Positions 29,072-37,923 of a stretch of 64,000 nucleotides of DNA are shown in pieces. The stretch is from Helicobacter bilis (GTDB lineage Bacteria > Campylobacterota > Campylobacteria > Campylobacterales > Helicobacteraceae). The stretch's first letter is position 1. Each line of letters starts with the position of its first letter. The notes under the pieces were generated by a model that saw only the letters and a program-made list of their open reading frames with translations, did not search any database and had not been told where the DNA came from. The stretch is taken from contig NZ_CP019645.1 of assembly GCF_001999985.1 (NCBI RefSeq), forward strand, positions 1,922,001 through 1,986,000, in the 5' to 3' direction. Position numbers and translations under genes: made by a program.

Positions 29072-30304
29072 ATGGCACAAGTAAAAAAAGCGAAAAATCT
29101 AGCTGATTGGTTTGACCAAAGACTTGGGACTAATAAGCTTATTGAAGTAATGATGACAAAATATTGGATTCCAAAAAATATTAACTGGCTATGGGCTATG
29201 GGTGTGGTTTTAACCGCACTTTTTACCATGCTTGTTGTAAGTGGAATCTTCTTGCTTATGTATTATAAGCCTGATGAAAATCTTGCCTATGATTCTGTAA
29301 ATTATACGATTATGCAGGAAGTTGCATTTGGCTGGCTATGGCGACATATCCATGCTGTTGCGGCTAGTATGGTATTTGTGATTATCTACATTCACATGTT
29401 TGTGGCTATTTATTATGGCTCTTATAAGAATGGTCGTGAGATGATTTGGATTAGCGGTATGGTGCTTTTTGTTATCTTTTCTGCTGAAGCGTTTAGTGGC
29501 TATATGCTTCCATGGGGACAGATGAGCTATTGGGCGGCTGCGGTTATTACAAATCTTTTTGGTGGTATCCCTTTAATTGGTAGCGATGTTGTAGAATGGG
29601 TGCGTGGTAACTATGTCGTAGCAGATTCTACACTTACAAGATTCTTTATGCTACATGTGTTTTTATTGCCAGTAGTTATTATGGGTGCTATTGCTATGCA
29701 CTTTTATGCGTTGAGAAAACCGCATGTTAATAATCAAGAGGGTGAAGAAATCGACTTTGAAGCAGAAGCAGAAAAATACATGGCAGGAAATAAGAAAGAA
29801 GCTAAGGTTATCCGCTTTTGGCCTGATTTCTTATGTAAGGATATTTTTATCATATCGCTATTTATGATTCTATTCTTTGCCCTAGCTTGTTATCATTTTG
29901 ATTTTGCTATGGATCCCATTAACTTTGAGCGTGCAAATCAGTTGGCAACACCAGCCCACATTTATCCAGAGTGGTATTTCTTATGGAGTTATGAAGTATT
30001 GCGTGGTATCTTCTTTAGTGCGAATCTTGGCTTAGTATTCTTTGGTATCGCACAAGTTGTATTCTTGCTACTTCCTTGGCTTGATAGAAGTAATGTTGTA
30101 AAACCTGCACATAAGCGACCCGGATTCCTTATATTCTTTATCTTACTTATCATTGACTTGATAGTGCTTACTGTATATGGGAAGTTGCCACCAGATGGTA
30201 ATGCAAAATACATTGGCTTAGTTGCCTCTGTTAGCTTCCTTGTGTTGCTTTTTATCGTATTGCCTATGGTAACTATGGCAGAAAATAAAAAAGGCGGTGA
30301 ATAA
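29072..30304 (+). CDS. petB: Cytochrome b subunit of the bc1 complex
   Basis: This membrane subunit holds haems bL and bH and the quinol sites. Its 410 residues form about eight to nine hydrophobic helices. The haem His pairs are seen in WRHIHAVAASMVFVIIYIHM and, in a later helix, MLHVFLLPVV with AMHFYALRKPH. PEWYFLW is the conserved Qo-site PEWY motif. The stop codon overlaps the petC ATG. Confidence 0.5.
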   Translation: MAQVKKAKNLADWFDQRLGTNKLIEVMMTKYWIPKNINWLWAMGVVLTALFTMLVVSGIFLLMYYKPDENLAYDSVNYTIMQEVAFGWLWRHIHAVAASMVFVIIYIHMFVAIYYGSYKNGREMIWISGMVLFVIFSAEAFSGYMLPWGQMSYWAAAVITNLFGGIPLIGSDVVEWVRGNYVVADSTLTRFFMLHVFLLPVVIMGAIAMHFYALRKPHVNNQEGEEIDFEAEAEKYMAGNKKEAKVIRFWPDFLCKDIFIISLFMILFFALACYHFDFAMDPINFERANQLATPAHIYPEWYFLWSYEVLRGIFFSANLGLVFFGIAQVVFLLLPWLDRSNVVKPAHKRPGFLIFFILLIIDLIVLTVYGKLPPDGNAKYIGLVASVSFLVLLFIVLPMVTMAENKKGGE

Positions 30305-31767
30305 TGAGAGAGTTTAAGATATTTATTATAGTTGCCTTTATTATAGGCGTTATGTATTATGGCGTTGAGCCTTTAGCACACCATGCAATGCACCCGCCCA
30401 CTGCGGCTAGTGATTATGCTTTTAAAGATTTAGAAAAGCTTGGTAATATAGATGTAGCAAATGGTAATGTTGAGAATGGTAAAAGTGTATTTGCAGCACA
30501 ATGTACGAGCTGTCATACTCTTAATTCACAACCAGATGCAGATCTTAATATAAGAAATCCAAAGACTTTACAGCTAGTAGGCGAAGGCGGTGTATTGCCC
30601 CCTGATTTATCAAATGCAGGGCTTATTTATGATTCTACTTATCTAGCACATTTTATTAAAGACCCAGTGCGTGCTACACGCTTGGAATCTAAGTTTGCAG
30701 TTTCATGCGATGGCTTAGAGAATGAAGCGCTCGAGAAATGCGACGCATCTAATGAAGGTAAAGAATCTTATCCTATGAATGCGTTTAATGGTGCGATAAG
30801 TGATACTGAAATCGCTGATGTTGTAGCCTATCTTAAGTCGATCGCACCTAAAAGCTTGAGCGATAAAGAAGTGTTTGTAGAAGCATGTAGCAGGTGTCAT
30901 AGCGCTGTGTATGATAAGAATCAATATGATTCTATGTTTTTTGCTAACCATAACGCAAAGATAGAATCTCTTATTAAACAAGGTGAAGGCAAAGAAGAAG
31001 CAGATTTCATAGAATCTCTTAATGATGAAGACAAAGCGTTTATGAGTGCCCTGCTTGGTATGGCTAAGGCAAAAGAAAAGAAAGATATGAGTGAAGACCA
31101 GCTTAATGATGAAAATGACGCTATCAACGCGAAGACTTTTGAAGACTTTGGTGGTGCTTTAAGTGTGCTTAACGCTTCACTTTTAGAATCTAGCTTTAAT
31201 AAAGCAGGGCTTCATGCAGCAACAGATTCTGAAATGATTAAGGCGTATTTAGGCAATACACCACCTGATTTATCCATGATGATTAGGGCAAAAGGTCGCA
31301 CAGAGTTAGCCGCATTTATTAATAATCCGCAAAAAGTGCCTTTGATTGACATTCAACAAGCAATTATTAATAAATTGGTAAAAAATAAGCAAGATGAAGA
31401 GAAAGCTGCATTGCCTGCTGATTTAAGTGAGAATGACAGAAAAGCAAAAATCAAAGAGATAAATGCTAGAGATGCAGTTTATTATGGTATTAAATTGCCT
31501 GAAAATTCTATGAAAGATTCATGGCAAAGTGCTGAAGATTACACAAATATGGCAAAAGATATGGGCGTAATGCCACAAGGTAAGGCAATGCCTAGAGTAG
31601 GTCTTACAAAAGAGGCAGAAACACAAGTTATAAACTACCTTGAGACAATCGGCGATAGCAAAAAAGCTCAAAGAGATTCTCTTGGATTGTGGATCATTGG
31701 CTTCTTTGTATTACTCTCAGCCCTTGCATATATGTGGAAAAGCAAGATTTGGAGAGACTTACACTAA
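30304..31767 (+). CDS. petC: Cytochrome c1 subunit with two CxxCH sites, enlarged
   Basis: It passes electrons from the Rieske centre to soluble cytochrome c. The 487-residue product has an N-terminal anchor, CTSCH at about 62, CSRCH at about 198 and a C-terminal membrane helix (LGLWIIGFFVLLSALAYMW). Two haem sites are normal for epsilonproteobacterial c1, but the protein is much longer than the roughly 285 residues of H. pylori. The extra is mainly a charged region, about 215-420, rich in Lys, Glu and Asp. It ends the petABC operon. Confidence 0.5.
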   Translation: MREFKIFIIVAFIIGVMYYGVEPLAHHAMHPPTAASDYAFKDLEKLGNIDVANGNVENGKSVFAAQCTSCHTLNSQPDADLNIRNPKTLQLVGEGGVLPPDLSNAGLIYDSTYLAHFIKDPVRATRLESKFAVSCDGLENEALEKCDASNEGKESYPMNAFNGAISDTEIADVVAYLKSIAPKSLSDKEVFVEACSRCHSAVYDKNQYDSMFFANHNAKIESLIKQGEGKEEADFIESLNDEDKAFMSALLGMAKAKEKKDMSEDQLNDENDAINAKTFEDFGGALSVLNASLLESSFNKAGLHAATDSEMIKAYLGNTPPDLSMMIRAKGRTELAAFINNPQKVPLIDIQQAIINKLVKNKQDEEKAALPADLSENDRKAKIKEINARDAVYYGIKLPENSMKDSWQSAEDYTNMAKDMGVMPQGKAMPRVGLTKEAETQVINYLETIGDSKKAQRDSLGLWIIGFFVLLSALAYMWKSKIWRDLH

Positions 31768-31800
31768 TTAAGATTCTATCCAACTAATCCCTACTTAAGT

Positions 31801-31821
31801 CTAAGGCTATAATAGCCTTAG
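31801..31821 (+). promoter_or_regulatory. Perfect palindrome overlapping the rdgB -10 region
   Basis: CTAAGGCTA and TAGCCTTAG are 9-bp arms around TAA, and the centre reads TATAAT. It lies 34 bases after petC and 13 bases before rdgB. It may be the petABC terminator, an operator over a -10 box, or both. Confidence 0.5.
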
Positions 31822-31834
31822 CAAGGAAAACCCT

Positions 31835-32572
31835 ATGAATATCCCCTATGTAATATTAGCTACAAATAATAAGCATAAACAACAAGAATTTAAACATGCC
31901 TTAAACACAGAGATTCTAACCCCAAACGATTTGGGTATATTAGACTTTGATCCTATTGAGTGCGGAGAGACATTTGAAGCAAACGCAATGATTAAAGCAG
32001 AAGCACTCTATCACATACTACAAACACATGCAAATATACCCCAACACTACATTGTTATCGCTGATGATAGCGGACTATGCATAGAAGCACTACAAGGGTT
32101 GCCCGGTATATTTTCTGCACGATATGCACATATGCAAAATGGCAATACAGAATGTGGAAACTCAAGTGATGCGGATAATAGAGAAGCCCTAAAAGCTGCA
32201 TTAAAAGAGCATGGAATCTGGGGTAGCAAAGCCTATTTTCAATGCAGCATTGCCTACATTATACACGATGAAGCAAAGCAAAAAAATATACAAAATGTTG
32301 TCAGCGGACAATGTCATGGCATTGTAGCGATTAAAGAGAGCGGAACGCATGGATTTGGATATGATTCTATGTTTTATAGAGATTTCTCACAAGATGAGAT
32401 TCTAATGCTTGACTTCACATTGCCTACCAATAACACTAATAACAAAATAACAATTTTAGAATCTTTGCAACACTCCCTTGCCACACTCCCATTAGAACAA
32501 AAAACAAAGATTTCACACCGCGGACAAGCTATACAATCCTTATTAAAAGCATTTTTGGCATGTTTTCAGTAG
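31835..32572 (+). CDS. rdgB: Non-canonical purine NTP pyrophosphatase (RdgB/HAM1)
   Basis: It removes dITP, XTP and similar from the nucleotide pool. The 245-residue product has the N-terminal ATNNKHKQQEF (the T/SxNxxK nucleotide motif), ADDSGLCIEAL (catalytic Asp), GIFSARYA and GTHGFGYDSMFY, then SHRGQA near the end. It is somewhat longer than usual because of loops between motifs. Confidence 0.5.
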   Translation: MNIPYVILATNNKHKQQEFKHALNTEILTPNDLGILDFDPIECGETFEANAMIKAEALYHILQTHANIPQHYIVIADDSGLCIEALQGLPGIFSARYAHMQNGNTECGNSSDADNREALKAALKEHGIWGSKAYFQCSIAYIIHDEAKQKNIQNVVSGQCHGIVAIKESGTHGFGYDSMFYRDFSQDEILMLDFTLPTNNTNNKITILESLQHSLATLPLEQKTKISHRGQAIQSLLKAFLACFQ

Positions 32573-32788
32573 ATTAAAAGTTTTGTCTTAATCTTTGAGT
32601 AGGCTATGGAATCTAATGTATATTTTCTGAATTCTAGTTGCATATTTTAACAATGGGTTGTGATATGCTGGGATACAACTTTATGGAATCTCGATTAGTT
32701 TTATGTTATTATTCCAAGACTTCTATATCTCCATAATATGCTATCTCTTTAAATACAGAATCGCAAACAAAGATACACAACACAAAAA

Positions 32789-33259
32789 CTACATTTGCTC
32801 TATAAAACTTGCAGTGCGTGTGAGTTTTGCAAATTTAACCCCAAGTAATCCACCAATCTCTATGCATAGCTTTTCAATATCTTCTTTCTTGCCTTTAAGG
32901 ATAATGGTTTCAAGGCAATTATGATGATCGACATGCACATGCGTTGTGCAGACAATTTGCACTAAATGATTATTATGTTCTATTTCATTCTTTTTTTGAT
33001 TTAGCCCTCTTTGATGGTGATCATAAATCAGCACCAACACGCCTAAATGCTCTTTTGTCCCCTCACTCTCGCCCTTATCCCATTTTTCATCGACTAGCTT
33101 TTCGCGTATCATATCGCGGATAAGTTCTGAACGCGAAGTATAGCCATTTTGCGTAATCTTACTATCAAGCTCATCAAGCAACCCAGATGGTAGGGATACA
33201 GAAAAACGAATAATTGAATCTTTATTTTCTTGTGTTTTTTCACTCTTTACTTGTCGCAT
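32789..33259 (-). CDS. nikR: Nickel-responsive transcriptional regulator
   Basis: NikR senses Ni(II) and in Helicobacter controls urease, nickel uptake and storage genes. The 156-residue product has a ribbon-helix-helix DNA-binding half ([18 protein letters not shown], about 18-60) and an ACT-like metal half. The metal half ends in [11 protein letters not shown], containing the His/His/Cys nickel ligands. The N-terminal arm ([15 protein letters not shown]) resembles the extended arm of the Helicobacter protein. It is divergent from alr; no operator could be assigned with confidence. Confidence 0.5.
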   Translation of the reverse strand: MRQVKSEKTQENKDSIIRFSVSLPSGLLDELDSKITQNGYTSRSELIRDMIREKLVDEKWDKGESEGTKEHLGVLVLIYDHHQRGLNQKKNEIEHNNHLVQIVCTTHVHVDHHNCLETIILKGKKEDIEKLCIEIGGLLGVKFAKLTRTASFIEQM

Positions 33260-33435
33260 ATCTATCTCATTTTATTTAGAATCTAGTTTATAAAATCACT
33301 CAAAAACTTGCATAATTATAGCAAACTCTATATAAATTAAATATTTCATAGCTATATTACAAATGAAAAGCTAACAACACTTAGCAAAGTTTTAAGTAAA
33401 ATTACAAAATATTATCAAACCACGAAAGCAACACA

Positions 33436-34563
33436 ATGGCACATAAAGATTTAAAGCGTTATGTCTATGCAAATATTCATACAGACCATTTTCTACATAA
33501 TCTAAAACTGATACGCGAATATGTGCCACAACGCACACATTTAATGTTAGTCTTAAAGGCTGATGCGTATGGGCATGGTGCATTAAAGTTGGGAAAACTC
33601 GCCCTAACACACGGAATCTATCAAGTAGGTGTTGCCACTTTTGATGAGGCAATGGAGCTAAGAGAGCATTTAACACAGGCTAAGATTCTAGTCTTGGGAT
33701 ATACGCCACCTTCTGTCGTTGATGAGGCGATTAAGCATGATATTGAGCTATGCGTATATGATATAGAAATGGCAAGAGAGCTAAATAAAAGTGCAAAAAG
33801 ACAGAATAAACAAGCAAAAATACATATCAAGCTTGATACTGGTATGAATCGAATTGGCTATCAATGCGATTCAAAAAGTCTCAATGAAATCCATGAAATA
33901 GCAAAACTCTCAAATGTTTTTATACGTGGTATCTTTACGCATTTTGCGAGTGCAGATTGTGATTTGGGATATTTGAATCTGCAGTATGAACGATTTTGTG
34001 CTTTTGTATCTTTGCTTCCTAAGCATGAGGATACACTGCTACATTGTGCTAATAGTGCAAGTATCATGAATGCGAGTAAAACGCATTTAGATATGGTAAG
34101 ACTTGGTATCATTGCCTACGGTTTAAAGCCATCTTTTGCAGTGGATATGCAAGGCTTAGAGTTAAAACCTGTTATGAGTTTTAGAGCGCATATCGTGCAT
34201 ATCAAAGAGGTTGATGCGAACGAATGTGTGAGTTATGGTGGCACTTTTATCACACATAAGAAAACTAAAATCGCTACATTACCAGTGGGCTATGCTGATG
34301 GATATATGCGACTTTTATCTAATAAAGCAGAAGTTCTAATACGCGGTAAAAGAGCAAGGGTTATAGGTAATATCTGCATGGATCAATGCATGGTTGATGT
34401 GAGTGATATAGAAGAAGTGAAAGTGGGAGATTGTGCTGTGTTGTTTGGCTATGATGATTTTGGCAATATTCTTAGCGTAGATGAGCTAGCCGCACACATA
34501 GGCACGATTAATTATGAGCTTATTTGTGCAGTATCAAAACGCGTCGCAAGGGTGTATGTATAG
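33436..34563 (+). CDS. alr: Alanine racemase
   Basis: This PLP enzyme makes D-alanine for peptidoglycan. The 375-residue product shows LVLKADAYGHGA with the PLP Lys, KLDTGMNRIGY, and PVGYADGYMR with the region of the second catalytic Tyr. It is of normal length. ATG is preceded by an AT-rich leader shared with the divergent nikR. Confidence 0.5.
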   Translation: MAHKDLKRYVYANIHTDHFLHNLKLIREYVPQRTHLMLVLKADAYGHGALKLGKLALTHGIYQVGVATFDEAMELREHLTQAKILVLGYTPPSVVDEAIKHDIELCVYDIEMARELNKSAKRQNKQAKIHIKLDTGMNRIGYQCDSKSLNEIHEIAKLSNVFIRGIFTHFASADCDLGYLNLQYERFCAFVSLLPKHEDTLLHCANSASIMNASKTHLDMVRLGIIAYGLKPSFAVDMQGLELKPVMSFRAHIVHIKEVDANECVSYGGTFITHKKTKIATLPVGYADGYMRLLSNKAEVLIRGKRARVIGNICMDQCMVDVSDIEEVKVGDCAVLFGYDDFGNILSVDELAAHIGTINYELICAVSKRVARVYV

Positions 34564-34785
34564 TGTAAGATATTTACTTTATTAACTCATGCATTGATTG
34601 ATTAATAATATGTGTTGTTTGTGTAAATAAAATAAATATTGCAAAATAAGCATTGATGCTGTTTGGATTGTTGAGTGTGTGCGGGAATAGATGTTAGATT
34701 ATGCATGTTAATATTTGTATGCAAAGCATACCTTATAATATACCCAACACATTTTTGTCTGCGTCTTATGTGTATTTTTTTTTGA

Positions 34786-35556
34786 ATGTATTCTAAAAAA
34801 GGACGCATAAAAACATTACTCATGTTTAAAGTTAGGTTTTATGTGCTTAAAAGGCATATAAAACTACATAATAAAGATTATAAATCTATTGGTAAAAGTG
34901 TTCAAAAGGTTTGGAATTCTCTAGTAAAAGCTGGTAACAAAACCAATGATGTATCTAAGCTATCTCAAGGTTTAGATAAGGTAGGCAAGTTTGCCGCACC
35001 CGTTCAAGCTTTAACAAGTGTAGCTGGTTTAGGTATGGATATATACAATACTATAGAAGCAAACAAGCAGATGAAAGAGCAAATGGTTTTAGCTAAAAAG
35101 AATTTTAACTTAGAGTTAGAAAAGCAGCAAAAATATGAGTTAGCTAATAATCAATTAGCCGCAAGTGTTGATAAAGCTTGGGGTGGTAGTGGTGAAGTAG
35201 CCCCTACGATAGATTACTCAAAGTATAGACCAATGAAGCACGAAGGGCTTGATATGGTGCAAGATAAAAGCGATGGTGGAGCATTGATACAAGGGGGTGC
35301 TGGGAAAGGTATGGTTATGGGTGTTAACTCTAGCACAAAGCCACGAGGGATTGAAGATATGCCACAATCAAGCTTAGGTAATGGCAGTAATGATTCTAAT
35401 CCTACCACACAAGGTAGTATGCCTACACCTGAAGCAAACTTAGAGGGTAGTGGTAATACCCTTATGTTAGGTAGTGTAGGTATGCCACAAGGATATAGTG
35501 ATACGATAAATACTGATAATAACGACTATGAAGAAGATGGGACTGAAGCTTCTTAA
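34786..35556 (+). CDS. Phage-like hypothetical structural or ejection protein
   Basis: I do not recognise a named family. The 256-residue frame has an odd basic start (about 1-30) that may not be native. Next come a helical core (VQKVWNSLVKAG, LDMIYNTIEANKQMKEQM-like, NLELEKQQKYELANNQLAA) and a long Gly/Ser/Asn-rich acidic tail. Such a composition is common in tail or internal virion proteins. It lies beside a portal-like fragment and a strong hairpin, so a Helicobacter prophage remnant is the best explanation. An alternative ATG is at about 34823. Its 5' end may have been cut by a deletion joining it to the alr downstream region. Confidence 0.5.
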   Translation: MYSKKGRIKTLLMFKVRFYVLKRHIKLHNKDYKSIGKSVQKVWNSLVKAGNKTNDVSKLSQGLDKVGKFAAPVQALTSVAGLGMDIYNTIEANKQMKEQMVLAKKNFNLELEKQQKYELANNQLAASVDKAWGGSGEVAPTIDYSKYRPMKHEGLDMVQDKSDGGALIQGGAGKGMVMGVNSSTKPRGIEDMPQSSLGNGSNDSNPTTQGSMPTPEANLEGSGNTLMLGSVGMPQGYSDTINTDNNDYEEDGTEAS

Positions 35557-35629
35557 TGTCGGCTTTGCTTTTTGTGAATGGATTGCTTTGCAAAGTCTAG
35601 CAGCCTTTATGTAAGTTTGCATAAGGTTT

Positions 35630-35690
35630 AGATGTTTCGCTATCGCTCAACATGACAAGGGAAAAGGCAACATGACAAGAGATGGTAACA
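35630..35690 (-). repeat. Dispersed repeat (CHVERS type), copy 2
   Basis: GATGTTTCGCTATCGCTCAA followed by CATGACA is the reverse complement of the unit at 12118. A second CAACATGACA follows 20 bases later. Confidence 0.5.
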
Positions 35691-35782
35691 TAACAACAGA
35701 GAAAGGAAAATGGAATGCAAGGTATAAATCCTTGCAAAAAGCAAACTAGATTTTTAAGGTTGCATTATGGCTTTAATAGTTT

Positions 35783-35843
35783 TAGCCTTTAAAATAGCTA
35801 GGAGTTATCTTGTAGTGATAATGACTAGCTATTTTAAAGGCTA
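35783..35843. terminator. Perfect 18-bp hairpin in the prophage remnant
   Basis: TAGCCTTTAAAATAGCTA (35783-35800) is perfectly complementary to 35826-35843, with an inner TTATC/GATAA. A stem this long and exact is unusual. It may be a strong bidirectional terminator between phage modules, or a recombination or packaging feature. Confidence 0.5.
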
Positions 35844-35899
35844 ATCTTATGAATGTATAATCAAAGATGAATATTAATCAAAGAAAGGATTAATACGGA

Positions 35900-36079
35900 A
35901 TGAAAACAAATGAAACACATGATAAGCTGTTACAAAGTCTTAAAGAAAGTCTCAATCTCTTACAAGAAAGCTATAATGAGTTTTTAGAAGCAAAAGAGTG
36001 TTATGAGGGTAATCAATTGCCTGACTATATTAAAACCTGCCTGCATTCTTGCTATTTGTCTATGCTCGTTACTCTTTGA
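35900..36079 (+). pseudogene. Truncated phage-type small ORF
   Basis: The frame starts at ATG with AAAGGA upstream (MKTNETHDKLLQSLKESLNL) and is helical for about 45 codons. From about 36025 onward the DNA is the antisense of the portal-like fragment, so the last codons are fortuitous. It marks a rearrangement junction near 36025. Confidence 0.5.
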
Positions 36080-36808
36080 GCTTAGACTTGCTACATCATT
36101 TGAGTGATTTTGAAATTGTATTTTAGAGCTACTTAATGCCCCATCTCGCACACCTACAACAGCATTATCTAAGCTTACATGCTTACTGAACTCTTCAGCA
36201 TTATCCACAGCACTCATCTCATAGAGTATCTTTTGAGAGCCTAGCATATTTGCCATTCTATTTTCTGCAAAATTTACATAGTCTTGGTGTGGCTTTACAT
36301 TCCTAAAGATTCCATAAAAGGCATTTGCAGAATCTACATATAGCTTTCTTATCACAATAGGGCAATGTCTTAAGTCAAATATGCTTGTATCAGTCTGCAT
36401 AATGCCTGTTTTATCCCATATAAACCTATCATATTTGCGTGTCTTAGGATTTAGCACAAAGCTTTCAAAGTATCTTACCCTTTCTCTGTAAGCATTCATG
36501 CCTACATTATTTATAATATCATATTCTCTTTTTCCATATAACTCTATCATATCATCTTTATCGTTATATAGCACTTTATGATAGTATTTACAATCGCTTC
36601 CATCTTCTTTTTGTGAATAAGGGTCAATATATAAAGCATTTATTGGTATATGCTTAATTGTTATTTTTAAATCATTATCTATTTCACTCTCACTAAGCCA
36701 TACTTCAGCAGCACATATTCCACACATTAAGTCTAAATCGCATTTTTGCTTATTGATTTGATAATCCTTTGTTTGCGTTATGCTTTGTTTTTGTTGTGAA
36801 TTTCTAAA
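36024..36808 (-). pseudogene. Portal-protein-like fragment
   Basis: The minus-strand frame includes ITIKHIPINALYIDPYSQKE, HCPIVIRKLYVD, PHQDYVNFAENRMANMLGSQ and DNAVVGVRDGA. These resemble the middle of the P22-type portal protein of Helicobacter podophage-like prophages (family call from memory). The N-terminal end continues past the first Met to about 36808, where another frame takes over. The C-terminal end is cut at about 36024. Both ends are therefore missing; the fragment is non-functional. Confidence 0.5.
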
Positions 36809-37022
36809 AAATCTTGTTCTCTTGCATCTTTGTGGTAGTCAGTTATTGCAATACCCTCATCTTTTCAAGCTTATTTAAGCACCTATATAAATGCCCTCTA
36901 CCCATATTTGTGATTGTTAATAAAATTGTCAAAGGCGATACCAAAAAAACCACTTTTTTATTCACAAACTCGATTTGTTGCAATAAAATGGATTCTTTTG
37001 TTGTGATTTTTAGCTTATCTAG
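36778..37022 (-). pseudogene. Winged-helix-like DNA-binding protein remnant
   Basis: Two minus-strand frames together read like a winged helix: one with TTKESILLQQIEFVN and TNMGRGHLYRCLNKLEK, the next with DEGIAITDYHKDAREQDFLE up to a stop at 36778. One base near 36855 separates them. No start codon is visible upstream. It is probably a decayed phage or plasmid regulator; confidence is low. Confidence 0.5.
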
Positions 37023-37446
37023 TCATGTAAAATTCACGCAAAAAGCCTTTTTACCAAGTTTTGTTATGCACCATGTTTTTTTGTGTGTTTCACTTTGTTT
37101 ATGTCTAATTTGCATGCAAACAAAAAGCATAATGCTATATGTTGCATGGCTTTATACTTAATCCTGCTTTAAAACAGATTGTCTTGAGATACCGCCCACA
37201 CGCCACATTTTAAGCGACCCAAAATCTCTTAATAGTTTATCGCATAAAAACTAGGAATTTACTTGGTTTTACATCGCTCTTTGCTTCTTATGCTTCACGC
37301 CACACTTTAGCCCAAAAAATCGCATTTAAAAAGTTGTGTTATAATCCAAAAAGCTTTTTAAGCTGTATTTTTTGTGCCATTGTGTGCCACACTTGTGTCA
37401 TTTGCTAAAAAACACATACCAGCACAACGGACTCACAGGACATAGA
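37023..37446. other. Gap with the promoter of the priA operon
   Basis: I see no gene that I can support. TATAAT at 37340-37345, preceded by GTTGTGT, is a good -10 box about 100 bases before the next ATG. Confidence 0.5.
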
Positions 37447-37911
37447 ATGAATCTGGAATCTAAAACAAATCTGAATAAAGATATTTCACCCTTTTTAAAG
37501 GTTCAAAATGGCAAAAAGACCGAATCTATTGTCCATCATATCAAACAAAGGAGAGTCCCTAACATCCCAAACTCTCATGCAACAAGCACGGATTCTATAA
37601 TGTCTGATGTTGTGAATACTGATTGTGTTAATAAAGATACTTCTAAAAATTCCATAAACAGCAATAACACACAAAATGTTTTACAAGACACAACCGCAAT
37701 CCCAACACATCTTACAATACAAGTTGAGAGTCGTAAATTTTGCCTAAGTTTAGAAAAGCTGGATTCTATCTGTCGTCAAAAGATTGTAAGCATATTCGCA
37801 CAAAAGCAATACACGCTAGAAGAACTATTAACACTTTTTGTAACAACTCTTAGAGATCAAAGTGCCGCAGAACAAGAGCTTATGCGTATCGTGCAAGCTT
37901 TAGAATCTTAG
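37447..37911 (+). CDS. Hypothetical protein upstream of priA, repeat-derived N-terminus
   Basis: The 154-residue product has two parts. About 1-85 are low complexity, rich in Ser, Asn and Asp, and begin with a diverged dispersed-repeat unit (KDISPFLKVQNGKK). About 90-154 look like a real conserved domain (LTIQVESRKFCLSLEKLDS and YTLEELLTLFVTTLRDQ). H. pylori also has, from memory, a small ORF immediately before priA, so the C-terminal part is probably its counterpart. The function is unknown. It ends 12 bases before priA. Confidence 0.5.
   Translation: MNLESKTNLNKDISPFLKVQNGKKTESIVHHIKQRRVPNIPNSHATSTDSIMSDVVNTDCVNKDTSKNSINSNNTQNVLQDTTAIPTHLTIQVESRKFCLSLEKLDSICRQKIVSIFAQKQYTLEELLTLFVTTLRDQSAAEQELMRIVQALES
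37475..37515 (-). repeat. Dispersed repeat (CHVERS type), diverged copy 3, in coding DNA
   Basis: AAAGATATTTCACCCTTTTT followed by CAAAATGGCAAAAA aligns with the ubiD copy at 47525-47570 in the same orientation and reading frame. Confidence 0.5.
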
Positions 37912-37923
37912 TTTCATTGTATT

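Noticed and set aside
36814..37161. A 115-codon plus-strand ORF
   Set aside because: It is antisense to a better minus-strand winged-helix remnant and has a Cys/Phe/Leu-rich pattern typical of shadow frames.
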